From NCBI GenBank assembly GCA_024743435.1, contig JANSWO010000001.1, positions 434,001 to 498,000 of the forward strand: DNA of 64,000 nucleotides. Direction: 5' to 3'. Under the pieces are notes generated by a model. It was not told the DNA's origin. It saw only the letters and a program-made list of their open reading frames with translations, and searched no databases. Each line of letters begins with the position of its first letter. Positions within the stretch are counted from its first letter, which is position 1. Origin of the DNA: Pseudomonadaceae bacterium. Its GTDB lineage: Bacteria > Pseudomonadota > Gammaproteobacteria > Pseudomonadales > Azotimanducaceae. The position numbers were made by a program, and so were the translations under genes. Below, piece after piece: positions 1 through 7,778 of this stretch.

Positions 1-218
1 CCCCAGCTTTTCGCATACACAATGGCATGTGTTATTCGATAGCGGCGAGTATCGATACCGCCGTATGTACCTGCGAGCCGTCGAATGGAGAATCGCCTTT
101 CACCGTCTGAGTGAATGGGAATATTGATCTCCAGACCCCTGTGTCGATAGTCGGCTTGAGCTGGAGCTGCAAGGCCGGTGATGGCGGTCACCACAACGGC
201 GATCAGTAAGGTTTTCAT
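1..218 (-). CDS. Secreted protein of unknown function, cut by the window edge
   Basis: An ATG at 216-218 (read on the minus strand) opens a frame that runs off the window start with no stop, giving 72 visible residues. It begins MKTLLIAVVVTAITGLAAPA and continues QA|DYRHRGLEI, a clear Sec signal peptide with an AQA cleavage site. A GGAG ribosome-binding site lies a few bases upstream. The mature part is rich in Arg and Ile (for example RRFSIRRLAGTYGG) and matches no family I recognise. Small periplasmic or secreted protein is the safest description. Codon use resembles its neighbours. The C-terminus lies outside the window. Confidence 0.65.
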   Translation of the reverse strand, partial: MKTLLIAVVVTAITGLAAPAQADYRHRGLEINIPIHSDGERRFSIRRLAGTYGGIDTRRYRITHAIVYAKSW

Positions 219-385
219 GAGCGACTCCTCTGCGTGCGTCTCGTCTTACGTCGAGGTGCCACATTAGGATTGGCGCACTGAACCCGCTCTGAACCCTTTG
301 TGAACGGTTCCTGACCGAATCTCATCGATAGCGCGGGCGCGTGTAAAACCTTGTTGCAGCGACTAACGGCCGCCGCCGAGAGCTA

Positions 386-1795
386 TCAGGTACTCGCGAC
401 CCACCCGGCATGAAAACCGTAAGGCACGCGAAACGGCATGATGATTGATGCCACTGGGCCGGACGCCAGGTCTTGCGCATCGATTATCAGGCATTCACTT
501 TGGTTGCTGGCTTCATCGTGGACGAAGCCTATGAGGTAGCCATCGTCTTCTTCTTGCGCATTTATCCTGGGAGCAAAAACCGCTTCGCCACCAAAGCGTT
601 GCTCGCCGTATTCGAAGATCGTGGTGGATTGCGTGTCGTCATCGAACTTCATCACGCCGTCGAAACTGAAGGGTCGCTGTGGGTTGAACACAGCTGCATA
701 CGTGTAGCGGGTCTGGTGACAGGCCAGCGTGTCGTTCACTCGAGTGAAGTCACAACGCACGGAACTCAATGGCCGTTCTCTAACGGTGCCTGTCTTCAGA
801 TTGATGCGCCATTCGTAGAGGTGTCCTTGCGTATCATCCAGGTTTTCTGCCGCCAGGCCGGCGCCAGCGATGTCGGATGTCTTGGAGCGCGATGCCTGCA
901 AGACTACTTCGTCGCCATCATCCCAGGCATTTGCGGTGTGCACGACAGAGCCGGTTTCTACGTCGAACCAGCGGACGTCCGCATCGGTCCCGAAACGCGG
1001 CATGACGCCAATCCGAGAGCCGTGCTCTGGTTCGAAATCCAGCGCTGGTCCGCCGGCGATGGCTCGTTCGATATCGAGCGTGATTGGGAAATCAAGAAAC
1101 AGTGAGTACTTTCCAGTGACGGCAAAGTCATGCATGAACACGGGCTTGGCAATAGTGATCGGCGTGCTGTGCACCAGCTTGCCGCCGGCATCGATGACGG
1201 AGTAGGTAACGTACGGCGCCTGGAACGAATAGCCGAAGGTCATCATCTCTCCGGTTGCCTGGTCGACCTTGGGGTGCGCGGTGAACGGGTGTTGGAGCTT
1301 GCCATCAAAGTCGGTTGGGCCTTCAGTCTCAAGTCCCGGCAAGCGAATCACCGTGGGTTGCGACGGTTCATGCAGGGCGTAGAGCGTATTGTTGTGGACC
1401 GCAAAAGCGGTGTTTGCCAGGTTTTTGCTTGCCGGTGCGCCCTCAGGCACGCGCGACGGCGTTGGGTCCAGCATTGAGTTCATGCCTTTGTACAACCAGT
1501 CACCGTGCGCCTGCTCGAGTTTGAAGCCTTCGTTTTGGACGAAGCGATTGCGATAGCGGGCGGTGCCAGCATGAAACTCGATGGCGTGAATCATCCCGTC
1601 GCCATCGAAGGTGTGATAGGCCTCTTCACTGAATATATGCACTGGGTTTGGGCCGACGCGCAGGAAATGTCCGGACAAATCGCTGGGAATGCTGCCCTGC
1701 ACGGTCATATCAGTTGCATCGCGCTCCTCGTCGACCGGTGCAAAGTTTCCGTCGAGGAAGAAATTGGTGGCTGTGGCGGCGGTAGTTTCGGCCAT
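386..1795 (-). CDS. Carotenoid oxygenase (RPE65/CCD family)
   Basis: This 469-residue protein has the length and motif order of carotenoid cleavage dioxygenases. These are Fe(II) seven-bladed propeller enzymes that split conjugated double bonds of carotenoids, apocarotenoids or stilbenoids with O2. The four iron-binding histidines appear as H174 (FTAHPKVD), H222 (FMHDFAV), H286 (VVHTANAWDDGD) and H462 (GFHAGW). An N-terminal HFLRVGPNP and a FDGDGMIH motif are also typical. There is no signal peptide, so it should be cytosolic. The ATG start is well placed for the family. No carotenoid biosynthesis gene is visible nearby, so the substrate is unknown. Confidence 0.88.
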   Translation of the reverse strand: MAETTAATATNFFLDGNFAPVDEERDATDMTVQGSIPSDLSGHFLRVGPNPVHIFSEEAYHTFDGDGMIHAIEFHAGTARYRNRFVQNEGFKLEQAHGDWLYKGMNSMLDPTPSRVPEGAPASKNLANTAFAVHNNTLYALHEPSQPTVIRLPGLETEGPTDFDGKLQHPFTAHPKVDQATGEMMTFGYSFQAPYVTYSVIDAGGKLVHSTPITIAKPVFMHDFAVTGKYSLFLDFPITLDIERAIAGGPALDFEPEHGSRIGVMPRFGTDADVRWFDVETGSVVHTANAWDDGDEVVLQASRSKTSDIAGAGLAAENLDDTQGHLYEWRINLKTGTVRERPLSSVRCDFTRVNDTLACHQTRYTYAAVFNPQRPFSFDGVMKFDDDTQSTTIFEYGEQRFGGEAVFAPRINAQEEDDGYLIGFVHDEASNQSECLIIDAQDLASGPVASIIMPFRVPYGFHAGWVAST

Positions 1796-2300
1796 AGGGT
1801 TCCCCTGGATTACGAAGTGCTGGCTGGTCAGTGCGGATAGATAAGAGCGGTGATCCTACCGCAAACACTCGCCGTTCCGGGCCGTAGGCAAAACATACCG
1901 ATCAGGCCTGGGCGAATGGTTATGGGTAGCTAACCAGTGGACAGGTGAAGAGGAAGTAGAAGAGGAAGTAACACAGGTAATAGCGCCGCACCCGGTTCGC
2001 CGATTGCCGGACCGGGTGCGGCTTCAAACGGGGTAAGGGTCGTCCATGACCGCGCATTGCTGTGGGCACTGCGTAACGTCCGTTTCTACGAGCCTAGTAG
2101 AGGTTTCGAACTCGTCAACTGGGCTCAGGTTGTAACGCGTGCGCTGTGATCGATTCCGCACCGCAGCGTTGAATCCTGTGCTAGCGTCTCGAAAGGAGTG
2201 AGGCTATTTGCTGCATCCAAAGACGTTGCTTGCGCATCATATGAATCAGGCGGTCAGCCGCGACGAGGCATGCTGACGACACACTCCGCCGGAGCGACTT
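1796..2300. other. Divergent intergenic region with a strong hairpin
   Basis: This 505-bp gap separates the minus-strand carotenoid oxygenase from the plus-strand DUF1800 gene. Its clearest feature is a perfect 12-bp stem at 1985-1996 and 2011-2022 (GCCGCACCCGGT with its complement) around a 14-base loop. A terminator-like hairpin between divergent genes is odd. It could attenuate one of the transcripts or mark a lost gene. No convincing ORF or tRNA is seen. A CCGGAG ribosome-binding site precedes the ATG at 2301. Confidence 0.5.
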
Positions 2301-4049
2301 ATGCTGAACCAGACACTCTCAACGCGGCGCGACGTGCTTACGCTTATACGTCGTCGACTTCGCCGCCAGTGGTTCGCAGCCGCCCTTGCGCTCTTGCTCA
2401 CCGCTTGTGGTGGTGGTGGAGGTTCTGGCGGCGGTGGCAACGCTGGCGCGGCTGGCGGCGGTGGTGGAAGTTCTACACCGACACCGCCAACGCGCGCGCA
2501 GCTCGTCTCGGCTTCAGCGTTCGCCGCTCAGGCAACGTTCGGGTTACCGTATTCGGCCATAGAAAGCCTCGCGCAAGAGGGTGAGGCTGAATGGATTGAG
2601 CGCCAGTTTGTGCTGCCGGTACAAGAGCACACCCCGATCGCGCTCGACTTCTACAATCGTCGCGAAGCCGGAGAGTTTGCGGCGTTTGAAACAGACATCG
2701 AGTTTCTCATTTACGCCCGCCGCCTGGCCTGGTGGCATCAGGCTGTTACGGCGGACGATGCGCTGCGTCAGCGTGTTGCGTTCGCGCTGAGCCAAATCTT
2801 TGTTGTGTCTGACAACGTCGACACGCTGGTCATCTTTCCGGAGGCGTTGTCTGACTACAACGACGTTCTGCTGCGCCATGCGTTCGGCAACTTCCGTGAT
2901 TTGCTCGGCGACGTCGCTCTGCACCCGGCGATGGGCGTGTACTTAAGTCACATGAACAACCGCCGGGCAGATCCGGCGGCCAATACGTTTCCGGATGAAA
3001 ACTTCGCGCGCGAAGTGATGCAGCTTTTCTCCATTGGGCTGTTTGAGCTAAATCCAGACGGCAGCCTGCGCACCGATAGCGCGGGCGATCCCATCCCCAC
3101 CTATGGCAACGATGAGATTCGTGAATTTGCGAAGATCTTCACCGGTTTGTCCTGGGGTGGTGCAGGCGCTTTCTTCGGCAAAGAGGAGCCCAATTTTTCC
3201 GTGCCAATGCAGATGTTCGATGCCGAGCACGAGCCGGGAACAAAGGCTCTACTCAACGGTGTTGTCGTACCTGCGGGACAAACCGGTGAGCAGGACGTAA
3301 GCGATGCCCTCGATAACCTGTTCAACCATCCCAACGTCGGGCCGTTCATTGGCCGTCAGCTTATTCAGCGGCTGGTGACATCGAATCCGTCGCCTGCCTA
3401 TGTCGAGCGTGTAAGTGCAGCTTTTGCTGATAACGGCAGCGGCGTACGTGGCGACATGAAATCGGTGTTGCGCGCGATCCTGCTTGACGAAGAGGCCCGG
3501 GGTGTCGGTGCGCCTGCCTATGCCGGCCGTGTTCGTGAGCCGGTTCTGCGCTATGCACAGGTATTGCGTCAGTTCGGCGCAACGAGTGATGACGGCTTCA
3601 TCGCGGAGATTGGCTTTCGTCTGCAGTTTCTCGGCAAGCAGCATCCACTGTCTTCGCCCAGCGTGTTTAATTTTTATCTGCCGGATCATTCGCCCCAGGG
3701 CGAGCTTGCCAATCAAGCGTTGGTTGCGCCGGAGTTTCAGATCATGACGAGCGCCGCCGTGATCAATATGTCGAACGTGTTCGACATCATGTTCCTGGGT
3801 GAGACGCCAACCGAGACGCCGGAACCCCTGGCACCCACTCGCTTGGATTTGACTGACTACACCGCGATTTCGGCAGACGTTGAAGCGCTGGTCGAGAGGC
3901 TCGACATTGTCGTCACAGCTGGAACGCTCTCTGCAGAAACGCGCTCGGTGATTACGGGTGTGCTGGCGGATATCCCGGATCTCGAATTTCGAACCCAAAT
4001 GGCGATCTATCTCGTACTGATTTCACCGGATGCAGTGGTGCAAACATGA
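2301..4049 (+). CDS. DUF1800 family secreted lipoprotein
   Basis: The 582-residue product begins with a positively charged n-region, a hydrophobic stretch and a lipobox (LLLTAC|GGGGG) near residue 36. A Gly/Ser/Pro-rich linker follows to about residue 65, so it is probably a lipoprotein. The rest is a DUF1800 domain, recognised by the motif ENFAREVMQLFSIGLFELN, the RQRVAFALSQIFVVS segment and the late SPSVFNFYLPDH segment. The function of DUF1800 proteins is not firmly established. They are usually encoded immediately before a DUF1501 protein, as here (4-base ATGA overlap), so the two are almost certainly translated together and probably work together in the cell envelope. Confidence 0.9.
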   Translation: MLNQTLSTRRDVLTLIRRRLRRQWFAAALALLLTACGGGGGSGGGGNAGAAGGGGGSSTPTPPTRAQLVSASAFAAQATFGLPYSAIESLAQEGEAEWIERQFVLPVQEHTPIALDFYNRREAGEFAAFETDIEFLIYARRLAWWHQAVTADDALRQRVAFALSQIFVVSDNVDTLVIFPEALSDYNDVLLRHAFGNFRDLLGDVALHPAMGVYLSHMNNRRADPAANTFPDENFAREVMQLFSIGLFELNPDGSLRTDSAGDPIPTYGNDEIREFAKIFTGLSWGGAGAFFGKEEPNFSVPMQMFDAEHEPGTKALLNGVVVPAGQTGEQDVSDALDNLFNHPNVGPFIGRQLIQRLVTSNPSPAYVERVSAAFADNGSGVRGDMKSVLRAILLDEEARGVGAPAYAGRVREPVLRYAQVLRQFGATSDDGFIAEIGFRLQFLGKQHPLSSPSVFNFYLPDHSPQGELANQALVAPEFQIMTSAAVINMSNVFDIMFLGETPTETPEPLAPTRLDLTDYTAISADVEALVERLDIVVTAGTLSAETRSVITGVLADIPDLEFRTQMAIYLVLISPDAVVQT

Positions 4050-5425
4050 CATCGCGACGAAAGTTTCTTACCCATTCGTGCCAGCTCGGCCTGGCATCCG
4101 CAACGCTTGGCACGTCAATGTTGAGTTTGGGTATGGCCCAGCGAGCGGCGGCGATGCCGTTTGCTGACTATCGAGCGCTGGTGTGCATTCTGTTAGCCGG
4201 CGGCAACGATTCGTTCAATATGCTGGTGCCGACAGATGCGGATCAGTACGGCGAATACGCGAGCATTCGATCAGACCTTGCGCTTCCGAGCGAGCAGCTC
4301 CTGCCGTTGAGTGGATCGACGGCGAATGGGCGCAACTATGGTTTGCATCCAGGAATGGCCGCTCTGCAGAGTCTCTATGATAGCGGTGAGGCTGCACTGG
4401 TCGCGAATGTAGGCACATTGCTGGAACCGTTCGATGCGGCGGCTGTTGAGGCCGGTACCGCATCGTTACCAGTTGGGCTTTTCTCCCACGCAGACCAGAT
4501 CGCCCAATGGCAAACCGCGGTGCCCGATGCTCGCGTGGCCCAGGGTTGGGCGGGGCGTTTTGCGGATCTGATCGACTCGCCCGTTTCAACTGGCCAGGTC
4601 TCCATGAACATATCACTGGCGGGTAGCAACGTTTTCCAAAGCGGCAACTCGAGCAATGCCTACTCGGTAGAGAGCGGAGCCGAGGCAGCACCGGGAATCG
4701 CCGGCTATGACGAAGACAGCGAGTTTGGTGCGATTCGCAGGCGCATGATCGACGAGCTGCTCGCCGTTGAGCGAAGCCACGTGCTCAAGCGTGAATATCG
4801 AAACCGTCTCCGGGGTGCAATCGATACTCGTGCAACGTTCATTGATGCGCTCGCTACGGCGCCGGTGCTGGCAACGGAATTTGACGCTGATCCTTTCTCG
4901 TTAAGTATGCGTCGCGTTGCGGAGGTCATCGGAGCGCGCGATGCGCTGGCGCTGAACCGACAAACCTTTTTTGTCCAGGTTGGCGGCTGGGATCATCACG
5001 ATGATGTGCTCGACAACCAGGCAGCGATGTTGCCGATGATCGCCCAGGGGCTATCGAGCTTCCGCGATGCGCTTGTGGAGCTTGGTGTGTTCGATGCGGT
5101 AACGACTTTCACTATCTCGGACTTCGGCCGAACGCTTACTTCAAATGGTAAAGGCTCGGATCACGGTTGGGGTGGTCACCACATTGCCATGGGAGGCTCC
5201 GTCTCTGGCGGTCAGATTGTTGGCACGTATCCCGAACTGTCTGCAGCCAGCCCGTTGGATGTCGGCCGTGGTATCTATGCACCGACAACGCCGGTCGATG
5301 CCTACTTCGCAGAGCTCGCGTCCTGGTTTGGTGTGGCTCCGTCGGATTTTGATTATGTGCTGCCGAATGCGCGCCGCTTTATCTCACCGGAGAGCCAGCC
5401 TCGACCTCTCGGATTTTTGATCTGA
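4046..5425 (+). CDS. DUF1501 family protein, Tat-exported
   Basis: The 459-residue protein starts with MTSRRKFLTHSCQLGLASAT, a twin-arginine signal (SRRKFL) followed by a hydrophobic stretch and an AAAMP cleavage region. The mature part shows the DUF1501 core: LVCILLAGGNDSFNMLVP near the start, FFVQVGGWDHHDD, TISDFGRTLTSNGKGSDHGW and GGHHIAMGG. DUF1501 belongs to the alkaline-phosphatase/sulfatase-like superfamily, and the histidine- and aspartate-rich motifs fit a metal site. The reaction is unknown. Export through Tat suggests folding with cofactor in the cytoplasm. It overlaps the DUF1800 gene by 4 bases. No terminator was found in the 300 bp that follow. Confidence 0.9.
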   Translation: MTSRRKFLTHSCQLGLASATLGTSMLSLGMAQRAAAMPFADYRALVCILLAGGNDSFNMLVPTDADQYGEYASIRSDLALPSEQLLPLSGSTANGRNYGLHPGMAALQSLYDSGEAALVANVGTLLEPFDAAAVEAGTASLPVGLFSHADQIAQWQTAVPDARVAQGWAGRFADLIDSPVSTGQVSMNISLAGSNVFQSGNSSNAYSVESGAEAAPGIAGYDEDSEFGAIRRRMIDELLAVERSHVLKREYRNRLRGAIDTRATFIDALATAPVLATEFDADPFSLSMRRVAEVIGARDALALNRQTFFVQVGGWDHHDDVLDNQAAMLPMIAQGLSSFRDALVELGVFDAVTTFTISDFGRTLTSNGKGSDHGWGGHHIAMGGSVSGGQIVGTYPELSAASPLDVGRGIYAPTTPVDAYFAELASWFGVAPSDFDYVLPNARRFISPESQPRPLGFLI

Positions 5426-5724
5426 CCTTTTCAGGCGTGCAGCGGGGCATCCAGCCTGCTCGGAAACGTCGCTTTTGGCTCCGTCGCAAAACTTCCTGAT
5501 AGGCCTGTATGCAAGGCCAAAACGCTCTGCTTCAGTATGCGTTCGGCCTTTGTTTGTGCGGGATATTCCTGACCTCTTGCGAGCCAGTCGACACGGTTGA
5601 TATCAGCCTGATATCGCAATGTGGAGAAGCACTGGAATGACATCAGATTGCCTTGTTGTGCTGCACTGCGGCGTGCAACGTAGACGTCAATTCGATAGTT
5701 TCTCAACTGAAAAGGAGCGCAATC
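5426..5724. other. Intergenic leader of the double-glycine peptide gene
   Basis: About 300 bp without a convincing gene. A minus-strand reading frame (5431-5706) exists but has no ribosome-binding site or recognisable motif. An AAAAGGAGCG ribosome-binding site at 5710-5720 serves the ATG at 5725. I cannot name a promoter with confidence. Confidence 0.4.
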
Positions 5725-5961
5725 ATGCGCGAACTCACGAACGACGAAATGGCTGCGGTAAGTGGCGGGGTTGGAGAGGTTGATTCAGCCGATTCCTATC
5801 AGAATGCGCTTGCAGCAAGTGGGATCTTCATCGGCGGTGCATTGGCATTTATGACCGCGGCGCCGGTGATTGCGGGCGCGTTGGCGATCGGCTCGATCGC
5901 GGCTTCGGGAGTCGCTCTCTGGGCCGACTATACCGACGACGAGAAGGCGGCTAACCAGTAA
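5725..5961 (+). CDS. Double-glycine leader peptide, bacteriocin-like
   Basis: The ATG at 5725 has a strong AAAGGAG ribosome-binding site and gives a 78-residue protein. An upstream in-frame extension to 5653 lacks such a site. The N-terminus MRELTNDEMAAVSGG matches the bacteriocin-type leader: charged start, conserved EM and a hydrophobic residue before a GG cleavage site at residues 14-15. After the GG comes a short acidic stretch, a Gly/Ala-rich hydrophobic segment of about 45 residues and an acidic tail ending ADYTDDEKAANQ, as in class II microcins. Such peptides are cleaved and exported by C39-peptidase ABC transporters, and none is encoded here. Function is inferred from leader and composition only. 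Confidence 0.7.
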   Translation: MRELTNDEMAAVSGGVGEVDSADSYQNALAASGIFIGGALAFMTAAPVIAGALAIGSIAASGVALWADYTDDEKAANQ

Positions 5962-5981
5962 TCCTTCTCGCTCAGCAACAA

Positions 5982-6006
5982 GCGCGGGCTTTCGAGCCCG
6001 CGTTTC
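5982..6006 (+). terminator. Rho-independent terminator after the GG-leader peptide gene
   Basis: The sequence GCGCGGGCTTTCGAGCCCGCG folds into a GC-rich hairpin and is followed by TTTCTT. It lies about 20 bases after the stop codon at 5961, so the peptide gene is probably transcribed separately from the gene at 6180. Confidence 0.8.
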
Positions 6007-6013
6007 TTACAAA

Positions 6014-6058
6014 CCAAAGCAAGACGAACCAGAGCAAGACAAATCAGAGCAAGAACGG
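6014..6058. repeat. Three tandem 15-bp units
   Basis: Three consecutive 15-base units read CCAAAGCAAGACGAA, CCAGAGCAAGACAAA and TCAGAGCAAGAACGG. They lie between the terminator at 5982 and the small membrane-protein gene. No function is evident. Confidence 0.6.
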
Positions 6059-6179
6059 AAATTATCCGCGAGACATTGACTGCCGGAAATGGAAAGCAGG
6101 AATGTGACCACAGGATTTTGACAGCTAGGCCCACGACACAGTGTCAGCCGGGCCGTCTGTAACGCCAGGAGTGATTGAT

Positions 6180-6449
6180 ATGGAAGAGTCGACACCGGTT
6201 GAGACGGGAACTCCAGCCACGAAGCCACACCCGCAAAAGCTGTGGCTGCGGATGGTTGGAGCGAGCGCCGTTATCTTTGTCGTCATGTTCATAGGGATGG
6301 GTACTTTCGTCGGCTTCGACGTGTTGCCCGCGCAGGAGAACGGCTTGTGGCTGCTCTGCATGTCAGCCGTTGCGGGGATAACCAGCATGCTTCTGTTTGA
6401 TGCTAACCCAATCGTGAAGCCCGGCACTGAGAAAGTGATCGATCGATAG
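6180..6449 (+). CDS. Small two-helix membrane protein
   Basis: An AGGAG site eight bases before the ATG at 6180 decides the start, giving 89 residues. A polar Pro/Thr/Glu-rich N-terminus of about 30 residues is followed by two hydrophobic segments, roughly residues 35-55 (VGASAVIFVVMFIGMGTFVG) and 62-80 (GLWLLCMSAVAGITSMLLF), and a short basic tail. No family is recognised. Its size, two helices and position just downstream of a bacteriocin-like peptide would fit an immunity protein, but a terminator separates the two genes and the link is speculative. Confidence 0.5.
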   Translation: MEESTPVETGTPATKPHPQKLWLRMVGASAVIFVVMFIGMGTFVGFDVLPAQENGLWLLCMSAVAGITSMLLFDANPIVKPGTEKVIDR

Positions 6450-6547
6450 GGCTCGCGCCTAGGGGGTCTAAGGGCGAAGGGCTGCGGGCCAAAGCAAAGG
6501 GCGAAAGGCAAACAGAAGGCGTGATGCAGGCTGCCCGACGCCCAATT

Positions 6548-7672
6548 TCATTGCGTGCCAACTCGCGCGCAACCGTTGAAGCGTGCGAAGTCGTTTAGCG
6601 CTTGCGTAAGTGCGCTCTCGATTGCCGCTGTGTTTGGCTTGTTTTGGCCGGGTGTCGTCGGTGGGTTGATGTGTCTGGCGACGATATTCAGAACGCCGCC
6701 TCTCTTTGATCTGTCGGCTTTTAGATCAACCATGCCGATGAATTCATCGGCGTAAAGCACCGGTAGGCTGAAGTAGCCGTACACGCGTTTCGCTTTTGGT
6801 ACGTAGCATTCGAAGAGGTAATCAAACTGCCACAGGGATTCCAGTCGATGCCGATGAATGGTTGAGTTATCGAATGGCGATAGCAGTTGCACGCGTTTCG
6901 GCGCGGCTGGCTGCCGTGAGTCCGGTAGATCAGCCTCCGTGACAAACGTCTCACCGCCTTCGATTTTGACTTCAGTAAGGTCGCCGCCAGCCAGGCGCGC
7001 ATCCACCAGGTTTTTCACCGCTTCTCGAAGGGGTTTGCTGCGCCGCAGATGAGTGATGGTCTTCAATGACACCAGCGCGTGGCTGCGCAGGTGTACATCA
7101 AGCAAGTGTGCAGCTTCCTCCTCGGCGCTTGGCATGCTGGTGTCGATATCGTCCGGCAACACGCGTTCGCGAAGATCAAAGCGTTTCTGAAAGCCAACAC
7201 GCTCGCTCACCATGAGTTCCCCTGCCATGAAGAGCTGTTCGAGTGCTCGTTTGGCTGGCTTCCAGTTCCACCAACCGCTCGATGGGTGGCCATTGCCATC
7301 AAACTCTCGGGCCATGAGCGGGCCTTCGCTGTCTATGCGTTTGCGCACCTGGGCCAATACCTTTTTGTTGCCGTGTGCTCGTAGTTCTTTACCCGAATAG
7401 GCGTTCATTCTCGGTAGCGCAAATCGATAGTCGCGCATTGGCAGGTACGCCGCGGCGTGAAACCAGTATTCAAATGCCCGCCGGTTCTGGATGAGTTTGT
7501 TGAGCATCGACGGATCATAATTCGGCACTCGGTTGTACATCACATGATGATGTGCCCGTTCTATCACCGAGATCGTATCGATTTGAACGTAGCCGATATG
7601 CTCAAGGGCTTTCTGGCACGCGGGCAGACCTCGCCCGAATGGTGCGCCGGTGAGCAAGCCCTGGCGTTGCAA
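6548..7672 (-). CDS. ycaQ: YcaQ/AlkX-type DNA glycosylase, winged-helix (HTH_42) family
   Basis: The roughly 374-residue protein has the winged-helix family features: IGYVQIDTISVIERAHHHVM near residue 27, EYWFHAAAYLPM, and the C-terminal LLSPFDNSTIHRHRLESLW and DEFIGMVDLKADR. Family members such as E. coli YcaQ open interstrand DNA crosslinks and remove alkylated bases, using a QxD-type motif that corresponds here to QID. The start is uncertain. The usual N-terminal segment (ALLRKLRRFALQRQGLL) extends upstream of the TTG at 7672, and no ATG exists before the in-frame stop at 7751-7753, so a TTG or CTG start is needed. It is divergent from ggt. Confidence 0.82.
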   Translation of the reverse strand: MQRQGLLTGAPFGRGLPACQKALEHIGYVQIDTISVIERAHHHVMYNRVPNYDPSMLNKLIQNRRAFEYWFHAAAYLPMRDYRFALPRMNAYSGKELRAHGNKKVLAQVRKRIDSEGPLMAREFDGNGHPSSGWWNWKPAKRALEQLFMAGELMVSERVGFQKRFDLRERVLPDDIDTSMPSAEEEAAHLLDVHLRSHALVSLKTITHLRRSKPLREAVKNLVDARLAGGDLTEVKIEGGETFVTEADLPDSRQPAAPKRVQLLSPFDNSTIHRHRLESLWQFDYLFECYVPKAKRVYGYFSLPVLYADEFIGMVDLKADRSKRGGVLNIVARHINPPTTPGQNKPNTAAIESALTQALNDFARFNGCARVGTQ

Positions 7673-7778
7673 GGCAAAGCGACGCAGCTTCCTCAGCAGC
7701 GCGCTGCCGGGTTTTGTGTGGATGGTATTGGCCTCGATCTTCCTTGCTCCTCAGTCGCCAGCGGCAGACAATTCCGAC

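Noticed and set aside
5431-5706. Minus-strand 91-codon frame between the DUF1501 and GG-peptide genes
   Set aside because: No ribosome-binding site, no recognisable motif, and it covers the leader of a well-supported gene on the other strand.
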